A DNA stretch of 64,000 nucleotides, from contig OZ059894.1 in the NCBI GenBank assembly GCA_964057225.1, forward strand, positions 18,692,476-18,756,475. The letters run 5' to 3'. Under the pieces are notes generated by a model that saw nothing but the letters and a program-made list of their open reading frames with translations, made no database searches and had not been told where the DNA came from. Source of the stretch: Auanema rhodensis (taxonomy: Eukaryota; Nematoda; Chromadorea; Rhabditida; Rhabditidae). A program made the position numbers and the translations under genes. Shown in pieces: positions 13,686 through 28,070 of this stretch; within the stretch, counting starts at the first letter, position 1; every line of letters begins with the position of its first letter.

Positions 13686-16600
13686 AAACGCTTAATACAA
13701 AAATTAGTTATGATCGTTTGAAAAATGATGCATTAGTGTATGTTGAGTTTCCATGTACACTCAACATTGCTTCCAAAAACATTTTGACAAAAATTTTTTC
13801 GAAAAATTTCAAAATAATTTAGCAAAAAGTAGATGTTTTTAGATTCCTTTTTTCAAGGCAAAGACGATGAACAATGTTATTCAACGAAAAAATTAATTCT
13901 TCAGGGTGAAAATCGAGGATATAAGTGTGAACTTATATCAGTTGATATCTCGGTGCATTTTTAAGCTAGCGCAAATCTGATAACACAGATCGACGCAGCT
14001 TAAAAATCCGCATCGAATGCACTATACTACATTGAGAAACGCTTAATACAAAAATTAGTTATGATCGTTTGAAAAATGATGCATTAGTGTATGTTGAGTT
14101 TCCATGTACACTCAACATTGCTTCCAAAAACATTTTGACAAAAATTTTTTCGAAAAATTTCAAAATAATTTAGCAAAAAGTAGATGTTTTTAGATTCCTT
14201 TTTTCAAGGCAAAGACGATGGACAATGTTATTCAACGAAAAAATTAATTCTTCAGGGTGAAAATCGAGGATATGTGTGAACTTATATCAGTTGATATCTC
14301 GGTGCATTTTTAAGCTAGCGCAAATCTGTTAACACAGATCAACGCAACTTAAAAATCCGCATCGAATGCACTATACTACATTGAGAAACGCTTAATACAA
14401 AAATTAGTTATGATCGTTTGAAAAATGATGCATTAGTGTATGTTGTGTTTCCATGTACACTCAACATTGCTTCCAAAAACATTTTGACAAAAATTTTTTC
14501 GAAAAATTTCAAAATAATTTAGCAAAAAGTAGATGTTTTTAGATTCCTTTTTTTAAGGCAAAGACGATGCACAATGTTATTCAACGAAAAAATTAATTCT
14601 TCAGGTTGAAAATCGAGGATATAAGTGTGAACTTATATCAGTTGATATCTCGGTGCATTTTTAAGCTAGCGCAAATCTGATAACACAGATCGACGCAGCT
14701 TAAAAATCCGCATCGAATGCATTATACTACATTGAGAAACGCTTAATACAAAAATTAGTTATGATCGTTTGAAAAATGATGCATTAGTGTATGTTGAGTT
14801 TCCATGTACACTCAACATTGCTTCCAAAAACATTTTGACAAAAATTTTTTTGAAAAATTTCAAAATAATTTAGCAAAAAGTAGATGTTTTTAGATTCCTT
14901 TTTTCAAGGCAAAAACGATGGACAATGTTATTCAACGAAAAATTTAATTCTTCAGGGTGAAAATTGAGGATATAAGTGTGAACTTATATCAGTTGATATC
15001 TCGGTGCATTTTTAAGCTAGCGCAAATCTGTTAACACAGATCAACGCAGCTTAAAAATCCGCATCGAATGCACTATACTACATTGAGAAACGCTTAATAC
15101 AAAAATTAGTTATGATCGTTTGAAAAATGATGCATTAGTGTATGTTGAGTTTCCATGTACACTCAACATTGCTTCCAAAAACATTTTGACAAAAATTTTT
15201 TCGAAAAATTTCAAAATAATTTAGCAAAAAGTAGATGTTTTTAGATTCCTTTTTTCAAGGCAAAGACGATGGACAATGTTATTCAACGAAAAATTTAATT
15301 CTTCAGGGTGAAAATTGAGGATATAAGTGTGAACTTATATCAGTTGATATCTCGGTGCATTTTTAAGCTAGCGCAAATCTGTTAACACAGATCAACGCAG
15401 CTTAAAAATCCGCATCGAATGCACTATACTACATTGAGAAACGCTTAATACAAAAATTAGTTATGATCGTTTGAAAAATGATGCATTAGTGTATGTTGAG
15501 TTTCCATGTACACTCAACATTGCTTCCAAAAACATTTTGACAAAAATTTTTTCGAAAAATTTCAAAATAATTTAGCAAAAAGTAGATGTTTTTAGATTCC
15601 TTTTTTCAAGGCAAAGACGATGGACAATGTTATTCAACGAAAAAATTAATTCTTCAGGGTGAAAATCGAGGATATGTGTGAACTTATATCAGTTGATATC
15701 TCGGTGCATTTTTAAGCTAGCGCAAATCTGTTAACACAGATCAACGCAACTTAAAAATCCGCATCGAATGCACTATACTACATTGAGAAACGCTTAATAC
15801 AAAAATTAGTTATGATCGTTTGAAAAATGATGCATTAGTGTATGTTGTGTTTCCATGTACACTCAACATTGCTTCCAAAAACATTTTGACAAAAATTTTT
15901 TCGAAAAATTTCAAAATAATTTAGCAAAAAGTAGATGTTTTTAGATTCCTTTTTTTAAGGCAAAGACGATGCACAATGTTATTCAACGAAAAAATTAATT
16001 CTTCAGGTTGAAAATCGAGGATATAAGTGTGAACTTATATCAGTTGATATCTCGGTGCATTTTTAAGCTAGCGCAAATCTGATAACACAGATCGACGCAG
16101 CTTAAAAATCCGCATCGAATGCACTATACTACATTGAGAAACGCTTAATACAAAAATTAGTTATGATCGTTTGAAAAATGATGCATTAGTGTATGTTGTG
16201 TTTCCATGTACACTCAACATTGCTTCCAAAAACATTTTGACAAAAATTTTTTCGAAAAATTGCAAAATAATTTAGCAAAAAGTAGATGTTTTTAGATTCC
16301 TTTTTTTAAGGCAAAGACGATGCACAATGTTATTCAACGAAAAAATTAATTCTTCAGGGTGAAAATCGAGGATATAAGTGTGAACTTATATCAGTTGATA
16401 TCTCGGTGCATTTTTAAGCTAGCGCAAATCTGATAACACAGATCGACGCAGCTTAAAAATCCGCATCGAATGCACTATACTATATTGAGAAACGCTTAAT
16501 ACAAAAATTAGTTATGATCGTTTGAAAAATGATGCATTAGTTTATGTTGAGTTTCCATGTACACTCAACATTGCTTCCAAAAACATTTTGACAAAAAGTT

Positions 16601-17893
16601 TTTCGAAAAATTTCAAAATAATTTAGCAAAAAGTAGATGTTTTTAGATTCCTTTTTTCAAGGCAAAGACGATGGACAATGTTATTCAACGAAAAAATTAA
16701 TTCTTCAGGGTGAAAATCGAGGATATAAGTGTGAACTTATATCAGTTGATATCTCGGTGCCTTTTTAAGCTAGCGCAAATCTGATAACACAGATCGACGC
16801 AGCTTAAAAATTCGCATCGAATGCACTATACTACATTGAGAAACGCTTAATACAAAAATTAGTTATGATCGTTTGAAAAATGATGCATTAGTGTATGTTG
16901 AGTTTCCATGTACACTCAACATTGCTTCCAAAAACATTTTGACAAAAATTTTTTCGAAAAATTTCAAAATAATTTAGCAAAAAGTAGATGTTTTCAGATT
17001 CCTTTTTTCAAGGCAAAAACGATGGACAATGTTATTCAACGAGAAATTTAATTCTTCAGGGTGAAAATTGAGGATATAAGTGTGAACTTATATCAGTTGA
17101 TATCTCGGTGCATTTTTAAGCTAGCGCAAATCTGTTAACACAGATCAACGCAACTTAAAAATCCGCATCGAATGCACTATACTACATTGAGAAACGCTTA
17201 ATACAAAAATTAGTTATGATCGTTTGAAAAATGATGCATTAGTGTATGTTGAGTTTCCATGTACACTCAACATTGCTTCCAAAAACATTTTGACAAAAAT
17301 TTTTTCGAAAAATTTCAAAATAATTTAGCAAAAAGTAGATGTTTTTAGATTCCTTTTTTCAAGGCAAAGACGATGGACAATGTTATTCAACGAAAAAATT
17401 AATTCTTCAGGGTGAAAATCGAGGATATAAGTGTGAACTTATATCAGTTGATATCTCGGTGCATTTTTAAGCTAGCGCAAATCTGATAACACAGATCGAC
17501 GCAGCTTAAAAATCCGCATCGAATGCACTATACTACATTGAGAAACGCTTAATACAAAAATTAGTTATGATCGTTTGAAAAATGATGCATTAGTGTATGT
17601 TGAGTTTCCATGTACACTCAACATTGCTTCCAAAAACATTTTGACAAAAATTTTTTCGAAAAATTTCAAAATAATTTAGCAAAAAGTAGATGTTTTTAGA
17701 TTCCTTTTTTCAAGGCAAAGACGATGGACAATGTTATTCAACGAAAAAATTAATTCTTCAGGGTGAAAATCGAGGATATAAGTGTGAACTTATATCAGTT
17801 GATATCTCGGTGCATTTTTAAGCTAGCGCAAATCTGATAACACAGATCGACGCAGCTTAAAAATCCGCATCGAATGCACTATACTACATTGAG

Positions 17894-18595
17894 AAACGCT
17901 TAATACAAAAATTAGTTATGATCGTTTGAAAAATGATGCATTAGTGTATGTTGAGTTTCCATGTACACTCAACATTGCTTCCAAAAACATTTTGACAAAA
18001 ATTTTTTCGAAAAATTTCAAAATAATTTAGCGAAAAGTAGATGTTTTTAGATTCCTTTTTTCAAGGCAAAGACGATGGACAATGTTATTCAACGACAAAA
18101 ATAATTCTTCAGGGTGAAAATCGAGGATATAAGTGTGAACTTATATCAGTTGATATCTCGGTGCATTTTTAAGCTAGCGCAAATCTGATAACACAGATCG
18201 ACGCAGCTTAAAAATCCGCATCGAATGCACTATACTACATTGAGAAACGCTTAATACAAAAATTAGTTATGATCGTTTGAAAAATGATGCATTAGTGTAT
18301 GTTGAGTTTCCATGTACACTCAACATTGCTTCCAAAAACATTTTGACAAAAATTTTTTCGAAAAATTTCAAAATAATTTAGCGAAAAGTAGATGTTTTTA
18401 GATTCCTTTTTTCAAGGCAAAGACGATGGACAATGTTATTCAACGACAAAAATAATTCTTCAGGGTGAAAATCGAGGATATAAGTGTGAACTTATATCAG
18501 TTGATATCTCGGTGCATTTTTAAGCTAGCGCAAATCTGATAACACAGATCGACGCAGCTTAAAAATCCGCATCGAATGCACTATACTACATTGAG
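17894..18595. repeat. Monomer duplicated in tandem, third copy at 9827-10177
   Basis: Two neighbouring monomers share the rare pair TTAGCGAAAAG and CAACGACAAAAATAATTC. The same pair occurs at 9827-10177. A single-monomer duplication best explains the neighbours. Confidence 0.8.
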
Positions 18596-19297
18596 AAACG
18601 CTTAATACAAAAATTAGTTATGATCGTTTGAAAAATGATGCATTAGTGTATGTTGAGTTTCCATGTACACTCAACATTGCTTCCAAAAACATTTTGACAA
18701 AAATTTTTTCGAAAAATTTCAAAATAATTTAGCAAAAAGTAGATGTTTTTAGATTCCTTTTTTCAAGGCAAAAACGATGGACAATGTTATTCAACGAAAA
18801 ATTTATTTCTTCAGGGTGAAAATTGAGGATATAAGTGTGAACTTATATCAGTTGATATCTCGGTGCATTTTTAAGCTAGCGCAAATCTGTTAACACAGAT
18901 CAACGCAGCTTAAAAATCCGCATCGAATGCATTATACTACATTGAGAAACGCTTAATACAAAAATTAGTTATGATCGTTTGAAAAATGATGCATTAGTGT
19001 ATGTTGAGTTTCCATGTACACTCAACATTGCTTCCAAAAACATTTTGACAAAAATTTTTTCGAAAAATTTCAAAATAATTTAGCAAAAAGTAGATGTTTT
19101 TAGATTCCTTTTTTCAAGGCAAAGACGATGGACAATGTTATTCAACGAAAAAATTAATTCTTCAGGGTGAAAATCGAGGATATAAGTGTGAACTTATATC
19201 AGTTGATATCTCGGTGCATTTTTAAGCTAGCGCAAATCTGATAACACAGATCGACGCAGCTTAAAAATCCGCATCGAATGCACTATACTACATTGAG

Positions 19298-21401
19298 AAA
19301 CGCTTAATACAAAAATTAGTTATGATCGTTTGAAAAATGATGCATTAGTGTATGTTGAGTTTCCATGTACACTCAACATTGCTTCCAAAAACATTTTGAC
19401 AAAAATTTTTTCGAAAAATTTCAAAATAATTTAGCAAAAAGTAGATGTTTTTAGATTCCTTTTTTCAAGGCAAAGACGATGGACAATGTTATTCAACGAA
19501 AAAATTAATTCTTCAGGGTGAAAATCGAGGATATAAGTGTGAACTTATATCAGTTGATATCTCGGTGCATTTTTAAGCTAGCGCAAATCTGATAACACAG
19601 ATCGACGCAGCTCAAAAATCCGCATCGAATGCACTATACTACATTGAGAAACGCTTAATACAAAAATTAGTTATGATCGTTTGAAAAATGATGCATTAGT
19701 GTATGTTGAGTTTCCATGTACACTCAACATTGCTTCCAAAAACATTTTGACAAAAATTTTTTCGAAAAATTTCAAAATAATTTAGCAAAAAGTAGATGTT
19801 TTTAGATTCCTTTTTCAAGGCAAAGACGATGGACAATGTTATTCAACGAAAAAATTAATTCTTCAGGGTGAAAATCGAGGATACAAGTGTGAACTTATAT
19901 CAGTTGATATCTCGGTGCATTTTTAAGCTAGCGCAAATCTGATAACACAGATCGACGCAGCTTAAAAATCCGCATCGAATGCACTATACTACATTGAGAA
20001 ACGCTTAATACAAAAATTAGTTATGATCGTTTGAAAAATGATGCATTAGTGTATGTTGAGTTTCCATGTACACTCAACATTGCTTCCAAAAACATTTTGA
20101 CAAAAATTTTTTTGAAAAATTTCAAAATAATTTAGCAAAAAGTAGATGTTTTTAGATTCCTTTTTTCAAGGCAAAAACGATGGACAATGTTATTCAACGA
20201 AAAATTTAATTCTTCAGGGTGAAAATTGAGGATATAAGTGTGAACTTATATCAGTTGATATCTCGGTGCATTTTTAAGCTAGCGCAAATCTGTTAACACA
20301 GATCAACGCAGCTTAAAAATCCGCATCGAATGCACTATACTACATTGAGAAACGCTTAATACAAAAATTAGTTATGATCGTTTGAAAAATGATGCATTAG
20401 TGTATGTTGAGTTTCCATGTACACTCAACATTGCTTCCAAAAACATTTTGACAAAAATTTTTTCGAAAAATTTCAAAATAATTTAGCAAAAAGTAGATGT
20501 TTTTAGATTCCTTTTTTCAAGGCAAAGACGATGGACAATGTTATTCAACGAAAAAATTAATTCTTCAGGGTGAAAATCGAGGATATAAGTGTGAACTTAT
20601 ATCAGTTGATATCTCGGTGCATTTTTAAGCTAGCGCAAATCTGATAACACAGATCGACGCAGCTCAAAAATCCGCATCGAATGCACTATACTACATTGAG
20701 AAACGCTTAATACAAAAATTAGTTATGATCGTTTGAAAAATGATGCATTAGTGTATGTTGAGTTTCCATGTACACTCAACATTGCTTCCAAAAACATTTT
20801 GACAAAAATTTTTTCGAAAAATTTCAAAATAATTTAGCAAAAAGTAGATGTTTTTAGATTCCTTTTTCAAGGCAAAGACGATGGACAATGTTATTCAACG
20901 AAAAAATTAATTCTTCAGGGTGAAAATCGAGGATATAAGTGTGAACTTATATCAGTTGATATCTCGGTGCATTTTTAAGCTAGCGCAAATCTGATAACAC
21001 AGATCGACGCAGCTTAAAAATCCGCATCGAATGCACTATACTACATTGAGAAACGCTTAATACAAAAATTAGTTATGATCGTTTGAAAAATGATGCATTA
21101 GTGTATGTTGAGTTTCCATGTACACTCAACATTGCTTCCAAAAACATTTTGACAAAAATTTTTTTGAAAAATTTCAAAATAATTTAGCAAAAAGTAGATG
21201 TTTTTAGATTCCTTTTTTCAAGGCAAAAACGATGGACAATGTTATTCAACGAAAAATTTAATTCTTCAGGGTGAAAATTGAGGATATAAGTGTGAACTTA
21301 TATCAGTTGATATCTCGGTGCATGTTTAAGCTAGCGCAAATCTGTTAACACAGATCAACGCAGCTTAAACATCCGCATCGAATGCACTATACTACATTGA
21401 G
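19298..21401. repeat. Tandem duplication of a 1052-bp trimer
   Basis: Monomers 19298 (CAGCTCAAAAATCC), 19649 (one T lost before CAAGGC) and 19999 (TTTTTTTGAAAA, AAAACGATGG, CTGTTAACAC) are repeated in order at 20350, 20701 and 21051. The second copy has private changes (CATGTTTAAG, AACATCCGC), so the duplication is not the newest event. Confidence 0.85.
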
Positions 21402-22805
21402 AAACGCTTAATACAAAAATTAGTTATGATCGTTTGAAAAATGATGCATTAGTGTATGTTGAGTTTCCATGTACACTCAACATTGCTTCCAAAAACATTT
21501 TGACAAAAATTTTTTCGAAAAATTTCAAAATAATTTAGCAAAAAGTAGATGTTTTTAGATTCCTTTTTTCAAGGCAAAGACGATGGACAATGTTATTCAA
21601 CGAAAAAAATAATTCTTCAGGGTGAAAATCGAGGATATAAGTGTGAACATATATCAGTTGATATCTCGGTGCATTTTTAAGCTAGCGCAAATCTGATAAC
21701 ACAGATCGACGCAGCTTAAAAATCCGCATCGAATGCACTATACTACATTGAGAAACGCTCAATACAAAAATTAGTTATGATCGTTTGAAAAATGATGCAT
21801 TAGTGTATGTTGAGTTTCCATGTACACTCAACATTGCTTCCAAAAACATTTTGACAAAAATTTTTTCGAAAAATTTCAAAATAATTTAGCAAAAAGTAGA
21901 TGTTTTTAGATTCCTTTTTTCAAGGCAAAGACGATGGACAATGTTATTCAACGAAAAAATTAATTCTTCAGGGTGAAAATCGAGGATATAAGTGTGAACT
22001 TATATCAGTTGATATCTCGGTGCATTTTTAAGCTAGCGCAAATCTGATAACACAGATCGACGCAGCTCAAAAATCCGCATCGAATGCACTATACTACATT
22101 GAGAAACGCTTAATACAAAAATTAGTTATGATCGTTTGAAAAATGATGCATTAGTGTATGTTGAGTTTCCATGTACACTCAACATTGCTTCCAAAAACAT
22201 TTTGACAAAAATTTTTTCGAAAAATTTCAAAATAATTTAGCAAAAAGTAGATGTTTTTAGATTCCTTTTTTCAAGGCAAAGACGATGGACAATGTTATTC
22301 AACGAAAAAAATAATTCTTCAGGGTGAAAATCGAGGATATAAGTGTGAACATATATCAGTTGATATCTCGGTGCATTTTTAAGCTAGCGCAAATCTGATA
22401 ACACAGATCGACGCAGCTTAAAAATCCGCATCGAATGCACTATACTACATTGAGAAACGCTCAATACAAAAATTAGTTATGATCGTTTGAAAAATGATGC
22501 ATTAGTGTATGTTGAGTTTCCATGTACACTCAACATTGCTTCCAAAAACATTTTGACAAAAATTTTTTCGAAAAATTTCAAAATAATTTAGCAAAAAGTA
22601 GATGTTTTTAGATTCCTTTTTTCAAGGCAAAGACGATGGACAATGTTATTCAACGAAAAAATTAATTCTTCAGGGTGAAAATCGAGGATATAAGTGTGAA
22701 CTTATATCAGTTGATATCTCGGTGCATTTTTAAGCTAGCGCAAATCTGATAACACAGATCGACGCAGCTCAAAAATCCGCATCGAATGCACTATACTACA
22801 TTGAG
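21402..22805. repeat. Tandem duplication of a 702-bp dimer
   Basis: Monomer 21402 (AAAAAATAATTC, GAACATATATC) and monomer 21753 (starting AAACGCTCAATAC, ending CAGCTCAAAAATCC) are repeated at 22104 and 22455. The GAACATATATC variant also occurs later, near 24453, 25859, 26561, 26910 and 30421. Confidence 0.85.
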
Positions 22806-25800
22806 AAACGCTTAATACAAAAATTAGTTATGATCGTTTGAAAAATGATGCATTAGTGTATGTTGAGTTTCCATGTACACTCAACATTGCTTCCAAAAAC
22901 ATTTTGACAAAAATTTTTTCGAAAAATTTCAAAATAATTTAGCAAAAAGTAGATGTTTTTAGATTCCTTTTTTCAAGGCAAAGACGATGGACAATGTTAT
23001 TCAACGAAAAAATTAATTCTTCAGGGTGAAAATCGAGGATATAAGTGTGAACTTATATCAGTTGATATCTCGGTGCATTTTTAAGCTAGCGCAAATCTGA
23101 TAACACAGATCGACGCAGCTCAAAAATCCGCATCGAATGCACTATACTACATTGAGAAACGCTTAATACAAAAATTAGTTATGATCGTTTGAAAAATGAT
23201 GCATTAGTGTATGTTGAGTTTCCATGTACACTCAACATTGCTTCCAAAAACATTTTGACAAAACTTTTTTCGAAAAATTTCAAAATAATTTAGCAAAAAG
23301 TAGATGTTTTTAGATTCCTTTTTTCAAGGCAAAGACGATGGACAATGTTATTCAACGAAAAAATTAATTCTTCAGGGTGAAAATCGAGGATATAAGTGTG
23401 AACTTATATCAGTTGATATCTCGGTGCATTTTTAAGCTAGCGCAAATCTGATAACACAGATCGACGCAGCTTAAAAATCCGCATCGAATGCACTATACTA
23501 CATTGAGAAACGCTTAATACAAAAATTAGTTATGATCGTTTGAAAAATGATGCATTAGTGTATGTTGAGTTTCCATGTACACTCAACATTGCTTCCAAAA
23601 ACATTTTGACAAAAATTTTTTCGAAAAATTTCAAAATAATTTAGCAAAAAGTAGATGTTTTTAGATTCCTTTTTTCAAGGCAAAGACGATGGACAATGTT
23701 ATTCAACGAAAAAATTGATTCTTCAGGGTGAAAATCGAGGATATAAGTGTGAACTTATATCAGTTGATATCTCGGTGCATTTTTAAGCTAGCGCAAATCT
23801 GATAACACAGATCGACGCAGCTTAAAAATCCGCATCGAATGCACTATACTACATTGAGAAACGCTTAATACAAAAATTAGTTATGATCGTTTGAAAAATG
23901 ATGCATTAGTGTATGTTGAGTTTCCATGTACACTCAACATTGCTTCCAAAAACATTTTGACAAAAATTTTTTCGAAAAATTTCAAAATAATTTAGCAAAA
24001 AGTAGATGTTTTTAGATTCCTTTTTTCAAGGCAAAGACGATGGACAATGTTATTCAACGAAAAAATTAATTCTTCAGGGTGAAAATCGAGGATATAAGTG
24101 TGAACTTATATCAGTTGATATCTCGGTGCATTTTTAAGCTAGCGCAAATCTGATAACACAGATCGACGCAGCTTAAAAATCCGCATCGAATGCACTATAC
24201 TACATTGAGAAACGCTTAATACAAAAATTAGTTATGATCGTTTGAAAAATGATGCATTAGTGTATGTTGAGTTTCCATGTACACTCAACATTGCTTCCAA
24301 AAACATTTTGACAAAAATTTTTTCGAAAAATTTCAAAATAATTTAGCAAAAAGTAGATGTTTTTAGATTCCTTTTTTCAAGGCAAAGACGATGGACAATG
24401 TTATTCAACGAAAAAAATAATTCTTCAGGGTGAAAATCGAGGATATAAGTGTGAACATATATCAGTTGATATCTCGGTGCATTTTTAAGCTAGCGCAAAT
24501 CTGATAACACAGATCGACGCAGCTTAAAAATCCGCATCGAATGCACTATACTACATTGAGAAACGCTTAATACAAAAATTAGTTATGATCGTTTGAAAAA
24601 TGATGCATTAGTGTATGTTGAGTTTCCATGTACACTCAACATTGCTTCCAAAAACATTTTGACAAAAATTTTTTCGAAAAATTTCAAAATAATTTAGCAA
24701 AAAGTAGATGTTTTTAGATTCCTTTTTTCAAGGCAAAGACGATGGACAATGTTATTCAACGAAAAAAATAATTCTTCAGGGTGAAAATCGAGGATATAAG
24801 TGTGAACTTATATCAGTTGATATCTCGGTGCATTTTTAAGCTAGCGCAAATCTGATAACACAGATCGACGCAGCTTAAAAATCCGCATCGAATGCACTAT
24901 ACTACATTGAGAAACGCTTAATACAAAAATTAGTTATGATCGTTTGAAAAATGATGCATTAGTGTATGTTGAGTTTCCATGTACACTCAACATTGCTTCC
25001 AAAAACATTTTGACAAAAATTTTTTCGAAAAATTTCAAAATAATTTAGCGAAAAGTAGATGTTTTTAGATTCCTTTTTTCAAGGCAAAGACGATGGACAA
25101 TGTTATTCAACGAAAAAATTGATTCTTCAGGGTGAAAATCGAGGATATAAGTGTGAACTTATATCAGTTGATATCTCGGTGCATTTTTAAGCTAGCGCAA
25201 ATCTGATAACACAGATCGACGCAGCTTAAAAATCCGCATCGAATGCACTATACTACATTGAGAAACGCTTAATACAAAAATTAGTTATGATCGTTTGAAA
25301 AATGATGCATTAGTGTATGTTGAGTTTCCATGTACACTCAACATTGCTTCCAAAAACATTTTGACAAAAATTTTTTCGAAAAATTTCAAAATAATTTAGC
25401 AAAAAGTAGATGTTTTTAGATTCCTTTTTTCAAGGCAAAGACGATGGACAATGTTATTCAACGAAAAAATTAATTCTTCAGGGTGAAAATCGAGGATATA
25501 AGTGTGAACTTATATCAGTTGATATCTCGGTGCATTTTTAAGCTAGCGCAAATCTGATAACACAGATCGACGCAGCTTAAAAATCCGCATCGAATGCACT
25601 ATACTACATTGAGAAACGCTTAATACAAAAATTAGTTATGATCGTTTGAAAAATGATGCATTAGTGTATGTTGAGTTTCCATGTACACTCAACATTGCTT
25701 CCAAAAACATTTTGACAAAAATTTTTTCGAAAAATTTCAAAATAATTTAGCAAAAAGTAGATGTTTTTAGATTCCTTTTTTCAAGGCAAAGACGATGGAC

Positions 25801-26315
25801 AATGTTATTCAACGAAAAAAATAATTCTTCAGGGTGAAAATCGAGGATATAAGTGTGAACATATATCAGTTGATATCTCGGTGCATTTTTAAGCTAGCGC
25901 AAATCTGATAACACAGATCGACGCAGCTTAAAAATCCGCATCGAATGCACTATACTACATTGAGAAACGCTTAATACAAAAATTAGTTATGATCGTTTGA
26001 AAAATGATGCATTAGTGTATGTTGAGTTTCCATGTACACTCAACATTGCTTCCAAAAACATTTTGACAAAAATTTTTTCGAAAAATTTCAAAATAATTTA
26101 GCAAAAAGTAGATGTTTTTAGATTCCTTTTTTTAAGGCAAAGACGATGGACAATGTTATTCAACGAAAAAATTAATTCTTCAGGGTGAAAATCGAGGATA
26201 TAAGTGTGAACTTATATCAGTTGATATCTCGGTGCATTTTTAAGCTAGCGCAAATCTGATAACACAGATCGACGCAGCTTAAAAATCCGCATCGAATGCA
26301 CTATACTACATTGAG

Positions 26316-28070
26316 AAACGCTTAATACAAAAATTAGTTATGATCGTTTGAAAAATGATGCATTAGTGTATGTTGAGTTTCCATGTACACTCAACATTGC
26401 TTCCAAAAACATTTTGACAAAAATTTTTTCGAAAAATTTCAAAATAATTTAGCAAAAAGTAGATGTTTTTAGATTCCTTTTTTCAAGGCAAAGACGATGG
26501 ACAATGTTATTCAACGAAAAAAATAATTCTTCAGGGTGAAAATCGAGGATATAAGTGTGAACATATATCAGTTGATATCTCGGTGCATTTTTAAGCTAGC
26601 GCAAATCTGATAACACAGATCGACGCAGCTTAAAAATCCGCATCGAATGCACTATACTACATTGAGAAACGCTTAATACAAAAATTAGTTATGATCGTTT
26701 GAAAAATGATGCATTAGTGTATGTTGAGTTTCCATGTACACTCAACATTGCTTCCAAAAACATTTTGACAAAAATTTTTTCGAAAAATTTCAAAATAATT
26801 TAGCAAAAAGTAGATGTTTTTAGATTCCTTTTTTCAAGGCAAAGACGATGGACAATGTTATTCAACGAAAAAAATAATTCTTCAGGGTGAAAATCGAGGA
26901 TATAAGTGTGAACATATATCAGTTGATATCTCGGTGCATTTTTAAGCTAGCGCAAATCTGATAACACAGATCGACGCAGCTTAAAAATCCGCATCGAATG
27001 CACTATACTACATTGAGAAACGCTTAATACAAAAATTAGTTATGATCGTTTGAAAAATGATGCATTAGTGTATGTTGAGTTTCCATGTACACTCAACATT
27101 GCTTCCAAAAACATTTTGACAAAAATTTTTTCGAAAAATTTCAAAATAATTTAGCAAAAAGTAGATGTTTTTAGATTCCTTTTTTCAAGGCAAAGACGAT
27201 GGACAATGTTATTCAACGAAAAAAATAATTCTTCAGGGTGAAAATCGAGGATATAAGTGTGAACTTATATCAGTTGATATCTCGGTGCATTTTTAAGCTA
27301 GCGCAAATCTGATAACACAGATCGACGCAGCTTAAAAATCCGCATCGAATGCACTATACTACATTGAGAAACGCTTAATACAAAAATTAGTTATGATCGT
27401 TTGAAAAATGATGCATTAGTGTATGTTGAGTTTCCATGTACACTCAACATTGCTTCCAAAAACATTTTGACAAAAATTTTTTCGAAAAATTTCAAAATAA
27501 TTTAGCAAAAAGTAGATGTTTTTAGATTTCTTTTTTCAAGGCAAAGACGATGGACAATGTTATTCAACGAAAAAATTAATTCTTCAGGGTGAAAATCGAG
27601 GATATAAGTGTGAACTTATATCAGTTGATATCTCGGTGCATTTTTAAGCTAGCGCAAATCTGATAACACAGATCGACGCAGCTTAAAAATCCGCATCGAA
27701 TGCACTATACTACATTGAGAAACGCTTAATACAAAAATTAGTTATGATCGTTTGAAAAATGATGCATTAGTGTATGTTGAGTTTCCATGTACACTCAACA
27801 TTGCTTCCAAAAACATTTTGACAAAAATTTTTTCGAAAAATTTCAAAATAATTTAGCAAAAAGTAGATGTTTTTAGATTCCTTTTTTCAAGGCAAAGACG
27901 ATGGACAATGTTATTCAACGAAAAAAATAATTCTTCAGGGTGAAAATCGAGGATATAAGTGTGAACTGATATCAGTTGATATCTCGGTGCATTTTTAAGC
28001 TAGCGCAAATCTGATAACACAGATCGACGCAGCTTAAAAATCCGCATCGAATGAACTATACTACATTGAG
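26316..28070. repeat. Five-monomer block, repeated 11 monomers later at 30177-31931
   Basis: The monomers carry GAACATATATC (26316), AGATTTCTTTTTTC (27369), and GAACTGATATCAG with GAATGAACTATAC (27720). The same markers lie exactly 3861 bp (11 monomers) further right, at 30177, 31230 and 31581. The second monomer differs (GAACATATATC at 26667, GAACTTATATC at 30528). A further partial copy, with AGATTTC and GAACTGATATC, lies 3510 bp (10 monomers) further, at 34740-35441. Confidence 0.8.
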
